A DNA stretch of 64,000 nucleotides, from the NCBI GenBank assembly GCA_016699535.1, contig CP064980.1, positions 682,001-746,000 of the forward strand. Direction: 5' to 3'. Under the pieces are notes generated by a model. That model did no database searches. It saw only the letters and a program-made list of their open reading frames with translations, and was not told the DNA's origin. This document shows, piece by piece, positions 18,728 to 27,935 of the stretch. Each line of letters starts with the position of its first letter. Position 1 is the stretch's first letter. The stretch is from Myxococcales bacterium. Lineage in GTDB: Bacteria; Myxococcota_A; Polyangia; Polyangiales; GCA-016699535. The position numbers and the translations under genes are program-made.

Positions 18728-21154
18728 ATGGGCAAATCTATAACTGTTTCTGCGCTACCCGCACTAATCGTCTCAGCATTCACGCTCGCTACCTCTTCGT
18801 GTTCATCACCATCACCACAAACTCTAAGCGTTCAACTTCGAACCGACATGGTAGCGGGAATCGAGTTTAGCTTGGTTCGTACGGAACTGTTTGAAGGGGC
18901 GCTCGGAGCAGAAGGCACAGCATACCGCGTGCTTGACGATCAAGTCCCAGCACAAGACGCCGACTTGATTTCGGGCCTCACGCTTGGCGCGTTTGAAAAC
19001 GTGGAACCAGAAGTTGTCACCGTACGCGTCTCTCTTCTTGATGGCTCGGGAGAGTCGGTTGTTGCGCGTCCCGTTCAAATTAAAACCGCCGACCTTCAAT
19101 CCGTCACCATCGTGATCACTCGCGATTGCCAAAATGTAACTTGCCCCGGCCCTGACGATCCGATTCTTCTCGCTTGTTTGTCAGGCGCATGTGTCGATCC
19201 CCGCTGCAGTCCCGAGACCCCGGAGTTATGTGGACAGCCGAGCTGTACCGAGGATTCGGATTGCGGCTCTGAAGCAAGCTGTGCGGTGGGTCAGTGTCTC
19301 GCAGGAAGCTGTCTCTTTGCTGCAGTTGCTTCAAGTTGCGATGATGGTCTTTGGTGTAACCCGGACAGCGGGTGCACGGCAATTGTAGCCGATCCACCTC
19401 GGCTGCTTTCACCGCTTAATGGCACTGCAACAGGAAGCTTGCATACGCCAAACTCCTTTGCTGGCGTCCATCCACTTCGACCCGTGTTTCGGTGGAGCGA
19501 AGTTAAAGGTGTTGATCACTATCAGTTCCAGCTTTCCGATGAATGCAGCGTTTCTGGTTTCACCGATTGCGCCTTTGCTAACCCAACCGTTGAGTTAGAC
19601 CTGTCGGCGAACACGACGCAGTACACGCCCGATGCTAATTTAGAAGTATCAAACACCGCGCCTGTTGGTAGACGTTACTTTTGGCGAGTGCGCTCCTGTT
19701 TAGCAGACAGCTGTTCTGAATGGTCGATGATTCACTATCTTGATGTAGGCCGTATCGCATCGGACTACAACGGCGATGGCTACGCCGACCTTTTGGTAGG
19801 TGCCAGCCTTTTTGACTACCCACAGCTCGATGAAGGCAACGCCTTTGTCTACTACGGCACAAGCAGTGGTTTCGATGCCTATGTCACTACACCATCAAGC
19901 GCACAGAGACTTGATAACCCCGACACTTCGGGCGCTGGCCAGTTCGGAGCAGCGGTAGCCGCACTGGGAGACGTCAACGGCGATGGCTACGCCGATGCTG
20001 TTATCGGCGCGGAAAGCCAAAGCTACGCCAGCGGAGACTTAGCTGAGGGCAACGCTTTTTTGTACCTGGGTTCAGCCACCGGGCTTAGCTCGACACCTTC
20101 ATTGCGCTTTACAAATCCCGATCCTATTGAGGAATCACGCTTTGGTGGGGCCGTAGCAGGCGCCGGTGATGTCAACGCGGATGGTTTTGCGGATATCTTA
20201 ATCAGCGCTTCGGATTACACCAATGCCACTACAGCCACTGCCCAAAATGGCAAAGCTTACCTGTATCACGGCGCTCAAACGATTTCTATTTCTACGCCTT
20301 CTAGTACCCTGACTATCCCGGAATCGACAACTATCAGCCTCTTTGGTTTTAGCGTGGCGTCGGCAGGTGATATCAACGCCGATGGCTTTATCGATCTGAT
20401 CATCGGTGCACCTCAAGAAGACCAGGGAGCAGGCGGCGAAGGCAACGCTTTTATTTTTATGGGGGGCAAAAACGGTATCACCAAGAGCTCGATGATACGT
20501 TTGGACAATCCTGACAATGAAGCCGACTCTGGATTTGGGCACTGTGTCCGCTACGCTGGCGACGTCAATAACGATGGTTTCAGCGATGTTGCAATTGGTA
20601 TGCCTTATCAGATCGACAATTCCGTCACCGATCCTATAGGCCAAGTCATTTTCTACTATGGAGGCGCCAACGGAATTGCCACCACACCCGCTTTCCGTTT
20701 GCACGATCCTGACTCGCAATTTCTCGCTAGCTTCGGTGCAAGCTTTGCCCCATTGGGTGATAGCAACGGTGACGGCAATGTTGATTTTATCGTAGGCACC
20801 TATGAGTACGAAGATAACTACATCATTCAAGGCAAAGCACATATCTTCTCTGGAAACGCTACCGTGTATACTGATTCTCCATCACTTGTGATGGACAACC
20901 CGAGCCCCATGGACGATTCACAATTTGCTGTTTCCGTTGCAAATCTCGGGGATGTCAACGGCGATGGCTACGCTGATCTTGCCGTTGGCGCGATGGGACA
21001 CAATAACGACGGAAGCAATCTAAGAGAAGGCAACGTCTTCATCTACTACGGCTCAGCGACTGGCTTTACGGCTACACCGTCGGTACAACTCGACAACCCC
21101 GACGATCAAGCCGATAGCTTTTTCGGTGTCTCCGTTGCTGCTTTGCCATTTTGA
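18728..21154 (+). CDS. Large FG-GAP repeat lipoprotein, paralogous N-terminus to the preceding gene
   Basis: The signal peptide ends in ATSSC. Residues 30-215 match the N-terminal module of the preceding gene (LRTDMVAGIEFSLVRTEL, TIVITRDCQNVTCPG, LSGACVDPRC, then a Cys-rich segment). A fibronectin-like part follows (PVFRWSEVKGVDHYQFQLS), then about seven FG-GAP/integrin-alpha repeats with GDVNGDGYADLAVGA and IYYGSATGF signatures from about residue 340 to the end. The product is 808 residues and is expected to form a calcium-binding propeller on the cell surface. Ligand and role are unknown. It is convergent with the M48 protease gene. Confidence 0.85.
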   Translation: MGKSITVSALPALIVSAFTLATSSCSSPSPQTLSVQLRTDMVAGIEFSLVRTELFEGALGAEGTAYRVLDDQVPAQDADLISGLTLGAFENVEPEVVTVRVSLLDGSGESVVARPVQIKTADLQSVTIVITRDCQNVTCPGPDDPILLACLSGACVDPRCSPETPELCGQPSCTEDSDCGSEASCAVGQCLAGSCLFAAVASSCDDGLWCNPDSGCTAIVADPPRLLSPLNGTATGSLHTPNSFAGVHPLRPVFRWSEVKGVDHYQFQLSDECSVSGFTDCAFANPTVELDLSANTTQYTPDANLEVSNTAPVGRRYFWRVRSCLADSCSEWSMIHYLDVGRIASDYNGDGYADLLVGASLFDYPQLDEGNAFVYYGTSSGFDAYVTTPSSAQRLDNPDTSGAGQFGAAVAALGDVNGDGYADAVIGAESQSYASGDLAEGNAFLYLGSATGLSSTPSLRFTNPDPIEESRFGGAVAGAGDVNADGFADILISASDYTNATTATAQNGKAYLYHGAQTISISTPSSTLTIPESTTISLFGFSVASAGDINADGFIDLIIGAPQEDQGAGGEGNAFIFMGGKNGITKSSMIRLDNPDNEADSGFGHCVRYAGDVNNDGFSDVAIGMPYQIDNSVTDPIGQVIFYYGGANGIATTPAFRLHDPDSQFLASFGASFAPLGDSNGDGNVDFIVGTYEYEDNYIIQGKAHIFSGNATVYTDSPSLVMDNPSPMDDSQFAVSVANLGDVNGDGYADLAVGAMGHNNDGSNLREGNVFIYYGSATGFTATPSVQLDNPDDQADSFFGVSVAALPF

Positions 21155-21174
21155 TCCAGTGGCATCATTAGATT

Positions 21175-23112
21175 TTAGGACTGCACGCGCGGAACATTGA
21201 AAGCCGTGGCCGGTACCGGTATGCCAAGTGCTTGGTTTAAGGCGACGAAAAGCACGCGCTCCGCATCGTTCATTTTTCCATCGCTCATAAGTACCTGGTA
21301 GCTTGCATGATGGATCAAACGTGCAGTGTTTGGATCGGCAGCACTCAAGACATCCAAAGCAGCGCCAAGGGCACTTAAACTATGCTCCGATGGGGGAATA
21401 AAATGGAGTTGTGCACTTCGTTTCGCTTGGCTTTGTGACAGGTACGCAAGCCCGGCATCAAACGCGCTTTGCTGCGCGCCACGTTCACGCGACCCTGCAT
21501 GAGCAAGCACGCTAAACACAACCGAGCATTCCTCTAGAAGTGCCGCAAAGGACAAACCTTTTCCTTTCTTGATACATGCGGAGGAGTACAAGTGTCTGCG
21601 CATGGTGTGTGCGAGCAACACCTCAAGTAAGTTAATCCTGCCATCAGAACGCACCAGCCAATCGACAGCTTGCAGCGCTCGGTGCTGTTGCTCTTTACTC
21701 AAATGCCGCAAACTTCCGCCGGCAAGTTCAATCAATGTTATTTTTTGCACCGCATCGAGCGAGCCAAAGCTAGGTAGCTGAGCAAGTTCCTCGTCGATCT
21801 GGGGGTGAAAATTCTGGCGTAAGTAGCTGTGTTGATTGCGGCCGAGCTCGTGTTCCGAGGAAAGCAGAAGAGAAAACAACAAAGCACAGGCCGAAAAAGG
21901 CTCGTGTGCCAAAGCAATCAATGCTGGCGGCAAGTTTCCGATCATGCGATCGGCTTGCTGATAATCTGGCGGACGCACAGATGCTGTGGCGAGTGCATCT
22001 TTCGGTTCGGGTAGTTCTTTTTGTAGCGATGCTTGGCTTACGCCAGCAAAACCAGCAGCATGCGCCATACCTTTTGTCTGTGGCATGCCTTGAGCTTTGG
22101 TATGCTCCACGGCACTTTTTTGAAGTAAGTTCTTATCGATGCGCTTGATTCGTTCTGCAATCGGAGGATGGGTTGATAGCCAGCCGCCTAGATTCAACCG
22201 CAAGCCATCCCCGAAATAAAAATGGCTGGCTTCGGCAGCACGGGCATGAGTCAATTTGGATTGCGTGGGTACAGTGGCTATTTTCTGAAGTGCTCCGGCA
22301 ATGCCTTCTGGATTGCGCGTAAATTGGACAGCACTTGCATCCGCTAAAAACTCACGCTGTCTACTGACAGCTGCTTGAATCAAGCGCGCAAAAAAGTGAC
22401 CGAGATAGCCGACGATAAAGAGCACTACACCCAAAAGAACCATGACAAGTTTAGCCGACCCGGCATCGCGACTGCGGGATCGCCCTCGGGAATAAAGACT
22501 GATGCGCAACAAAAAGCGCCCGGCTAAAGCAATCAACAAAATCCCAAACAACACACCCATCAGCTTGAGATTAATATTCATGTCGCCATTGAGAATATGA
22601 CTGTATTCATGGGCAATCACACCCTGTAGCTCATCTCGACTCAGTTGCTCTAGCGTGCCACGCGTGACTGCAACCACTGCGTCGTTGGTCTCATACCCAG
22701 CGGCAAAAGCATTGATGGCAAGTTCTTTATCGAGCACATAGATCTTAGGCAGCGGCACGCCCGATGCAATTGACATTTCTTCAACCACATTGATCAAACG
22801 ACGCTCGTGTTCATCGTCAGTCTGCGGACTCAGTAATCGGCCGCCAAGCATTTCGGCCACGCCTTGCCCGCCGATGCGCTTTAGAATCAGGGTACGCCCA
22901 AAGCTTGCGAGAAGCACAACGGCTAGAGTGCCGCCAAAGATCTTGAAAAAAGAGACTGGTCCAAGAAAGACAAAGACTTCACTCGTATAGCCTTGCAGAA
23001 GCGAGAACACGAGATAGAGCGAAGATGAAATCGCTAAGACCGCCAGGCCCATGAGCAGCAAAAGCAGCCGTGTTCGGCGATGTGCCTGGATTTGATGCTC
23101 AAAAAAGTCCAC
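21175..23112 (-). CDS. M48-family membrane metalloprotease (HtpX-like)
   Basis: The 645-residue product has two N-terminal membrane helices, the zinc motif HEYSH near residue 169 and the third ligand region REFLADASAVQFTRNP, with two further helices between them. STHPPIAERIKRI closes the peptidase domain at about 330. The C-terminal 300 residues are an extra, mostly helical region with LMSDGKMNDAERVLFVALN, resembling a TerB-like fold. HtpX-type proteases degrade damaged membrane proteins. It starts 15 bases after the lemA-like gene; an M48/LemA pair is a common gene association. Confidence 0.88.
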   Translation of the reverse strand: MDFFEHQIQAHRRTRLLLLLMGLAVLAISSSLYLVFSLLQGYTSEVFVFLGPVSFFKIFGGTLAVVLLASFGRTLILKRIGGQGVAEMLGGRLLSPQTDDEHERRLINVVEEMSIASGVPLPKIYVLDKELAINAFAAGYETNDAVVAVTRGTLEQLSRDELQGVIAHEYSHILNGDMNINLKLMGVLFGILLIALAGRFLLRISLYSRGRSRSRDAGSAKLVMVLLGVVLFIVGYLGHFFARLIQAAVSRQREFLADASAVQFTRNPEGIAGALQKIATVPTQSKLTHARAAEASHFYFGDGLRLNLGGWLSTHPPIAERIKRIDKNLLQKSAVEHTKAQGMPQTKGMAHAAGFAGVSQASLQKELPEPKDALATASVRPPDYQQADRMIGNLPPALIALAHEPFSACALLFSLLLSSEHELGRNQHSYLRQNFHPQIDEELAQLPSFGSLDAVQKITLIELAGGSLRHLSKEQQHRALQAVDWLVRSDGRINLLEVLLAHTMRRHLYSSACIKKGKGLSFAALLEECSVVFSVLAHAGSRERGAQQSAFDAGLAYLSQSQAKRSAQLHFIPPSEHSLSALGAALDVLSAADPNTARLIHHASYQVLMSDGKMNDAERVLFVALNQALGIPVPATAFNVPRVQS

Positions 23113-23127
23113 CGAAATCGTTCCGGA

Positions 23128-23718
23128 TTAGAATTCCACTTTGGGCACTTGGCGCTCGGTTTCTTGCTCAATCGCTTCAAGCAACTCCGCTGGACCAAAA
23201 CCAAACATGCCCGCAAAAAAGACCGCAGGAATCGTCTCACGCGCAGTGTTGTAGCTCATCACCGAGTCGTTAAAAGCTTGCCGTGCAAACGCCACTTTGT
23301 TTTCCGTCGAACGTAGCTCTTCGGAAAGCTCGGACATTTGTTTGTCCGCTTTCAAATCAGGATACGCCTCTTGAAGCGCAAGCAGTTTGCCAAGACTCTG
23401 GGTCAGAAAGTTTTCAGCGCCCGCAAGTGCTTGCATGCTGCCTTGTGCTCCTGGGTTTTTCTCGGCTTGTTCGGTAGCAACGACTGCTTGCGTTCTAGCC
23501 TGAATCACAGCCTCAAGAGTTCCACGCTCATGCTGCATGTAACCTTTAGCCGTATTGACTAGATTGGGAATCAGATCATGGCGCCGTTTGAGCTGAATGC
23601 CGATTTGCTTAAACTGGTTTTTATAGATGTTTCGTTTGGAAACAAGACCATTGTAGATGCCCACCAGCATCATCACACCAACGACAACAACTACCGCAAT
23701 CACTATCAAAGCCACCAT
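23128..23718 (-). CDS. LemA family protein
   Basis: The 196-residue product has one N-terminal membrane helix (residues 3-22) and the family signature YNGLVSKRNIYKNQFKQIG and LKRRHDLIPNLVNTAKGYM, with a helical body and the C-terminal motif ARETIPAVFFAGMFGF. LemA proteins are membrane-anchored with unknown biochemical role. The gene is first in a two-gene operon with the M48 protease. Confidence 0.92.
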   Translation of the reverse strand: MVALIVIAVVVVVGVMMLVGIYNGLVSKRNIYKNQFKQIGIQLKRRHDLIPNLVNTAKGYMQHERGTLEAVIQARTQAVVATEQAEKNPGAQGSMQALAGAENFLTQSLGKLLALQEAYPDLKADKQMSELSEELRSTENKVAFARQAFNDSVMSYNTARETIPAVFFAGMFGFGPAELLEAIEQETERQVPKVEF

Positions 23719-24031
23719 GGTTTTACCCTTTCCTTATCTCAACCGACCCCAATCTAGCGCGTTACTAAAGCTGAGCTCAATTCCTTACACTTTGTCTTAG
23801 AATTTCAAAAGGTTAAAAGCTCTGACTGGTGTCTACTGGCCACAAAAAGCAAACACAATAGCCGGCGATGAAGCACCGGGGATGCCCTTTTAGCGCATTA
23901 TCAGCTTGCACCAATCCCCTAATTTCGTAGGACAAAGGCGCGTGCGGCGTTGTCTCGATCCATACTCACGCTTGCTTGGAACGCAACTTGCAAGAAGTTT
24001 AGGGACAAACGCCGCACTTGGGGGATCAATC

Positions 24032-25243
24032 GTGCAAAACTATTTTTTTCGTACTTCAACTTACCTGCTGCTTTGTGCAGGACTGTTAACGCAAGCTTGC
24101 AGCCTCGAGAACTCGACTGATGTCGCAGGCGATAACTCCGGGCAGCAACAAAGCGGCAGCTGGAATCTATCCGGCAATGCAGATCCCGGTCAGCCTTACA
24201 GTTTTGTGTTTGACGACATTCGTGCGGACAATGGCCAGAACTACGGTCGCACTTTTGTTTCCAATGCAGCAGTGGTTTTGGAACAACTGCCCAATGGGGA
24301 TGTCCGTGTTTCACTCACCGGCACCCAACTTGGAAACGATGGTAAATATTATTTTCAAATGGAATTCGCCGATTGTTTGTTTGCCGTCGAATCACTAAGC
24401 GTGACTTTTCCTGCAAGTGAAAGCGTTGCAGAAAATTGCATAGCTACCAAAGAGACTCCTGTTGTTGCACGCGCTATCAACGGCACTAACCTTGATGGAG
24501 CTCCCTACACACTTTCGGTGACGGTCCAGCGCCGTGGTCAATGGTGCACTCAGGAGCACTCGGTCAAACCCCTTGACGGTACCGACTATTTTATCGAACT
24601 GCGTTTCTTCAACTACGCTCTGCCCAAACCCTTCCACCCGAATGAACCCGCTCGCCAAAGCATCATCCAGTTCAACCCTCACATCCAAGATCTTTGCCCT
24701 GCAACACCTGAACAAATCACGCCTACCAGCGGTACCGCGCCGCAAAACGTGCCCCCTGCATTGCAAGAACCATGTCCTGAAGGCTATGCAACACTTGAAC
24801 AGAGCCAAACCCAGGCCAAAGCAGGGCCTCTCGCGGTTTTGAATGATAGCGAAGAGAGCGCAAGCAGCTGTGTTTCATTGCCGCACAACGAAGAGCGCTG
24901 CTTCCCTTTCTTCATTACTGATTCACAAGATTGGCAGTCACGAGGCGATCCCTTGGTCACTGCCACCGCGACGTACAGCGCAGTCCCCAACGACTTATTC
25001 ATCGTTCGCACATACTTTGAATGCGACCCTTCTCACTGGTTTTTCCGCTCCTGTCCCGGCGACAGCGATGATCGCATCGAAACCCGAGGTGTCAAAGGCT
25101 GTGAAGATGCTGCCTTCACTTCCTCTGTGGAGACGCAAATGAAACTCAAGTCGTGTTACTGGGACAACGAAAGCGGCCCCTTCAGCGTCTGCATCACCGG
25201 CCCCGCCGGCCAATACACCCTAAAAGTCACCGCCGGCCACTAA
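24032..25243 (+). CDS. Putative Cys-rich lipoprotein of unknown function
   Basis: The best start is the GTG at 24032, preceded by GGGGGA; it gives a 403-residue protein with lipobox LTQAC. Codons upstream to 23906 are open but do not look like a signal peptide. The mature part is beta-rich, with paired Cys residues and a Pro/Thr linker near residue 240; no family is recognised. The C-terminal third (ERCFPFFITDSQDW ... PAGQYTLKVTAGH) resembles a beta-sandwich pre-peptidase-like domain. It is followed 21 bases later by the first 143-bp palindromic repeat, which can act as its terminator. Confidence 0.7.
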   Translation: MQNYFFRTSTYLLLCAGLLTQACSLENSTDVAGDNSGQQQSGSWNLSGNADPGQPYSFVFDDIRADNGQNYGRTFVSNAAVVLEQLPNGDVRVSLTGTQLGNDGKYYFQMEFADCLFAVESLSVTFPASESVAENCIATKETPVVARAINGTNLDGAPYTLSVTVQRRGQWCTQEHSVKPLDGTDYFIELRFFNYALPKPFHPNEPARQSIIQFNPHIQDLCPATPEQITPTSGTAPQNVPPALQEPCPEGYATLEQSQTQAKAGPLAVLNDSEESASSCVSLPHNEERCFPFFITDSQDWQSRGDPLVTATATYSAVPNDLFIVRTYFECDPSHWFFRSCPGDSDDRIETRGVKGCEDAAFTSSVETQMKLKSCYWDNESGPFSVCITGPAGQYTLKVTAGH

Positions 25244-25246
25244 CAT

Positions 25247-25270
25247 GTTCTTGGGGACGTTCTTGGGGAC
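25247..25270. repeat. Tandem duplication of a 12-bp end motif
   Basis: GTTCTTGGGGAC occurs twice in a row (25247-25258 and 25259-25270). The second copy overlaps the left end of the palindromic element. Confidence 0.85.
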
Positions 25271-25407
25271 ATGCTTTGGCCTAAATAATCAAATGATCAC
25301 AAGCAATTACAAACCCGACCGCGGAACCGTCAATGAGAATAACGGTTCCGCGGTCGGGTTTGTAAAGAATTGATATTATTTTATTTATTTGCCTAAAGCA
25401 TGTCCCC
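25265..25407. repeat. 143-bp palindromic element, copy 1
   Basis: The ends are inverted repeats (GGGGACATGCTTTGGC at left; the right end reads its near-complement). The centre is a perfect 24-bp stem (25307-25330 with 25342-25365) with an 11-base loop. It matches copy 2 at 26461 in length and sequence except for the loop and a few bases. The short size, lack of coding capacity and terminal inverted repeats suggest a REP/MITE-like non-autonomous element. It lies 21 bases after a lipoprotein stop codon and may end transcription. Confidence 0.85.
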
Positions 25408-25443
25408 GGAGGGGTCCCCGGAGGGTCCCCGGAGGCCCGGAGG
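25402..25443. repeat. Tandem GTCCCCGGAGG repeats at the right end of copy 1
   Basis: Three complete copies (25402-25412, 25414-25424, 25425-25435) and a partial fourth extend from the right terminal repeat of the palindromic element. Confidence 0.85.
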
Positions 25444-25541
25444 ATGGGTTTATCAGTCCCAGTTGGACCCTAAGGGTCCTCTGCTTTTTCAGTGAGAAAC
25501 GCTAAATTTCTGTCTGGCATGCGGCTTGCATTGGATCTGGC

Positions 25542-26447
25542 ATGTTCTTACGCTCACCCATCCGAGTTTGTATTGCCGGCTTCATCGTCTCAGTCGTTCT
25601 TACCAACTTGAGCGCCTGCGCCGCTGAAAGCGAACTTTCCGATCAGGCGGTTCACGGCGGTTCGGATGCAATGATACGTCCGATTTACAACCCCTTATCG
25701 GATGTGAGCCGTTGTGATGCGGTGATTCAAGCACTGACGGATGGAACGATTGAAGACAACGAGCTTAGTGATTCGGAGATCGAGGTTCTTTTAAGCGAAT
25801 CGTCAAGTGGACTGACTGTGGGACAAGAGCTTTGCGACACCATCGCATCGAGTGCCTCGACTTTGTTTTTTGCCACGGCGGTTCCTACGCCGATTGGTGG
25901 TGGTGCTCTGAGTGCTTTGAGAACTCTGGTGCTTGGCGCACTGGCCCTGACCGCGTTGAGCGTATCTGTCATCATCATCACTCGCGTGCTACAACACCTC
26001 GCCTTTAACTCGGACATCGAAGGAGCTGCTCAATCGGCACGCGCCGAATACAGTGCCGCCCTAAGTGAAGCGGTGGGCGCCTCCGCTATTACAGCAGAAC
26101 AACAACGCCAGCTCGACCGGCTTTTGGGTGACGCCATTTTAAACTATTACAACACTAGCTCGGCAAGGGAACGGGCCCGCCGTGCCAAAGATCGACATTG
26201 CATCGCGCTTGCAATCGGATCAAACCGCATTGCCACGGTAACCTGGGGTATCGGAGCCAACGTGTGTGAAATCCCGGCTCGCTTTGGCTCGTCCGGGTAC
26301 CAAGATACAGAATGCAGATCGGCACGCGCAATGGCTGCCGATCAGCTAGCCGAGCAAGACGCAACACTTGTCGCAGGCGCCCATTTCAACGGCTGCGCCA
26401 CACCAAAAGAAGTCCGCTACTTCGACGCCCAAAGCTTCAACAACTAA
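25542..26447 (+). CDS. Putative lipoprotein with internal membrane helix, unknown function
   Basis: The 301-residue product begins with a basic, hydrophobic leader and lipobox LSAC. The mature part contains an Asp/Glu-rich segment (DGTIEDNELSDSEIEVLL), a hydrophobic span of about 30 residues (near 115-145) that could cross or insert in a membrane, and a C-terminal globular domain with four Cys (DRHCIALAIG, ANVCEIPARFG, TECRSARAM, FNGCATP). The C-terminal domain resembles small secreted DUF4189-type domains only vaguely. No function is assigned. It is followed after 13 bases by the second palindromic element. Confidence 0.65.
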   Translation: MFLRSPIRVCIAGFIVSVVLTNLSACAAESELSDQAVHGGSDAMIRPIYNPLSDVSRCDAVIQALTDGTIEDNELSDSEIEVLLSESSSGLTVGQELCDTIASSASTLFFATAVPTPIGGGALSALRTLVLGALALTALSVSVIIITRVLQHLAFNSDIEGAAQSARAEYSAALSEAVGASAITAEQQRQLDRLLGDAILNYYNTSSARERARRAKDRHCIALAIGSNRIATVTWGIGANVCEIPARFGSSGYQDTECRSARAMAADQLAEQDATLVAGAHFNGCATPKEVRYFDAQSFNN

Positions 26448-26460
26448 CGTTGCGCTTCTT

Positions 26461-26603
26461 GGGGACATGCTTTGGCCTAAATAACCAAATGATCACAAGC
26501 AATTACAAACCCGACCGCGAAACCGTTATCCTTATTGACGGTTTCGCGGTCGGGTTTGTAAACAATTGATATTATTTTATTTATTTGCCTAGAGCCTGTC
26601 CCC
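26461..26603. repeat. 143-bp palindromic element, copy 2
   Basis: It has the same length and layout as copy 1. The perfect 24-bp stem is at 26503-26526 and 26538-26561. One stem pair differs from copy 1 on both arms (A at 26520 with T at 26544, against G at 25324 with C at 25348), so pairing is kept. Its right end is 15 bases before the start of the next lipoprotein gene. Confidence 0.85.
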
Positions 26604-26617
26604 GGGGATATGGCGTG

Positions 26618-27742
26618 ATGATGCGCTTGTTTATATCTCATGTCTCGCAACCGATGCTGGGTGTATGGCTCGGCCTACTGCTTGTTCTATACATTCAAAG
26701 CTGTGGCCAATCGAATGAATCAAGCCCCGTGTTTGACAGCTTTGATCCAAGCACGGGTCCAGAGGCCGGCAATCCCGAGGCTCCGTGCTCGGTACCCTCC
26801 GAAGCTCAGCCCGTTGACACTTCATCATCCGATACCGTGATTGGAGATGGAACACCTGAAAGCTGCACGGCCGATGCCTTTGTGAATGCCGTTGCTCAAG
26901 GCGGCGTGATGACTTTCGACTGTGGCCCAGACCCTTTAACGATCACGCTGGATCGCACTGCTAGAATCGTGAACAACACGGGTCCTGAAATCGTGATTGA
27001 TGGAGGAGGCAAAGTTGCGCTAAGTGGCGGCGGAAAAGTGCGCATTTTGTACATGAACACCTGTGATCAAGATCAAGTATGGACCACCTCGCATTGTGAC
27101 AACCAAGATCATCCACGGCTTACCGTTCAGAACCTCACCTTCGTAAACGGAAGCGCCAAAGGTCAAGATCCAGATGGTGGTGGCGCAATTTTCGTACGCG
27201 GCGGTCGTTTCAAAGTGATCAATTCGCGTTTTTTCAACAACGTCTGTGATGATACTGGTCCAGACGTGGGCGGCGCTGCCATTCGCACTTTGAGTCAATA
27301 CGACAATCAACCAGTATACGTCGTTAACTCCACCTTTGGTGGGCAAAGCGATTTGGCTAACATCTGCTCAAACGGTGGCGGCCTGAGTAGTATTGGTGTC
27401 TCGCATACCGTGATCAACAGTGTCTTCAGTCACAATCAAGCCATCGGTAACGGTGCAAACCCCGCCCAAGACGGCACTCCAGGAGGCGGAAGCGGCGGCG
27501 CCATTTACAATGATGGCAACACCTTCACATTGAAGCTTTGTGGAACAGTTATTGAAAGCAACAGTGCCAACGAAGGCGGCGGCGCCATCTTTTTTGTCAG
27601 CAACGATCGAAGCGGCGAGCTCATCATCCAAGACTCAACGCTTCGCAACAACCCTAGCCAGGGCTTTGAAAGCAACGGCTACCCCGGCATCTTCGTCCTC
27701 GCAAAAGACGATCCGCAAATCACAAACACCACTCTCGAGTAA
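26618..27742 (+). CDS. Lipoprotein with right-handed beta-helix (pectate-lyase-like) repeats
   Basis: The start at 26618 (MMRLFISH) gives 374 residues with a lipobox ending QSC; the frame is open back into the palindromic repeat but that part is not protein-like. After a Ser/Pro linker, residues from about 95 on carry repeats such as LTVQNLTFVNGSAKG, GGAIFVRGGRFKVINSRFFNN and GGGAIFF, typical of Pmp/beta-helix proteins. Such folds bind or cleave polysaccharides. No catalytic residues could be assigned. It is one of a run of lipoprotein genes and lies upstream of the GH5 gene. Confidence 0.78.
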   Translation: MMRLFISHVSQPMLGVWLGLLLVLYIQSCGQSNESSPVFDSFDPSTGPEAGNPEAPCSVPSEAQPVDTSSSDTVIGDGTPESCTADAFVNAVAQGGVMTFDCGPDPLTITLDRTARIVNNTGPEIVIDGGGKVALSGGGKVRILYMNTCDQDQVWTTSHCDNQDHPRLTVQNLTFVNGSAKGQDPDGGGAIFVRGGRFKVINSRFFNNVCDDTGPDVGGAAIRTLSQYDNQPVYVVNSTFGGQSDLANICSNGGGLSSIGVSHTVINSVFSHNQAIGNGANPAQDGTPGGGSGGAIYNDGNTFTLKLCGTVIESNSANEGGGAIFFVSNDRSGELIIQDSTLRNNPSQGFESNGYPGIFVLAKDDPQITNTTLE

Positions 27743-27779
27743 ATCAATCGAGGGACAAGCCTGTGAGCTAAGGTATTGA

Positions 27780-27793
27780 TTGATCTAGATCAA
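27780..27793. promoter_or_regulatory. FNR/Dnr-type regulator binding site
   Basis: TTGATCTAGATCAA is a perfect palindrome that matches the TTGAT-N4-ATCAA consensus of Crp/Fnr-family oxygen and nitric oxide regulators. It is 143 bases upstream of the GH5 lipoprotein start. Confidence 0.5.
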
Positions 27794-27935
27794 TTTCCTC
27801 TGGATGTTGGAACATATGGCCCATGAACTGCTCCAACTTGTTTATGAAAATGCTCCAGTTCAAATAAAATTTCCAATGGTTTCGTCCTAGACGAAGGAGC
27901 GAATTGCGGCCTGCGTTTTGCAATGTCCAAAGAGC

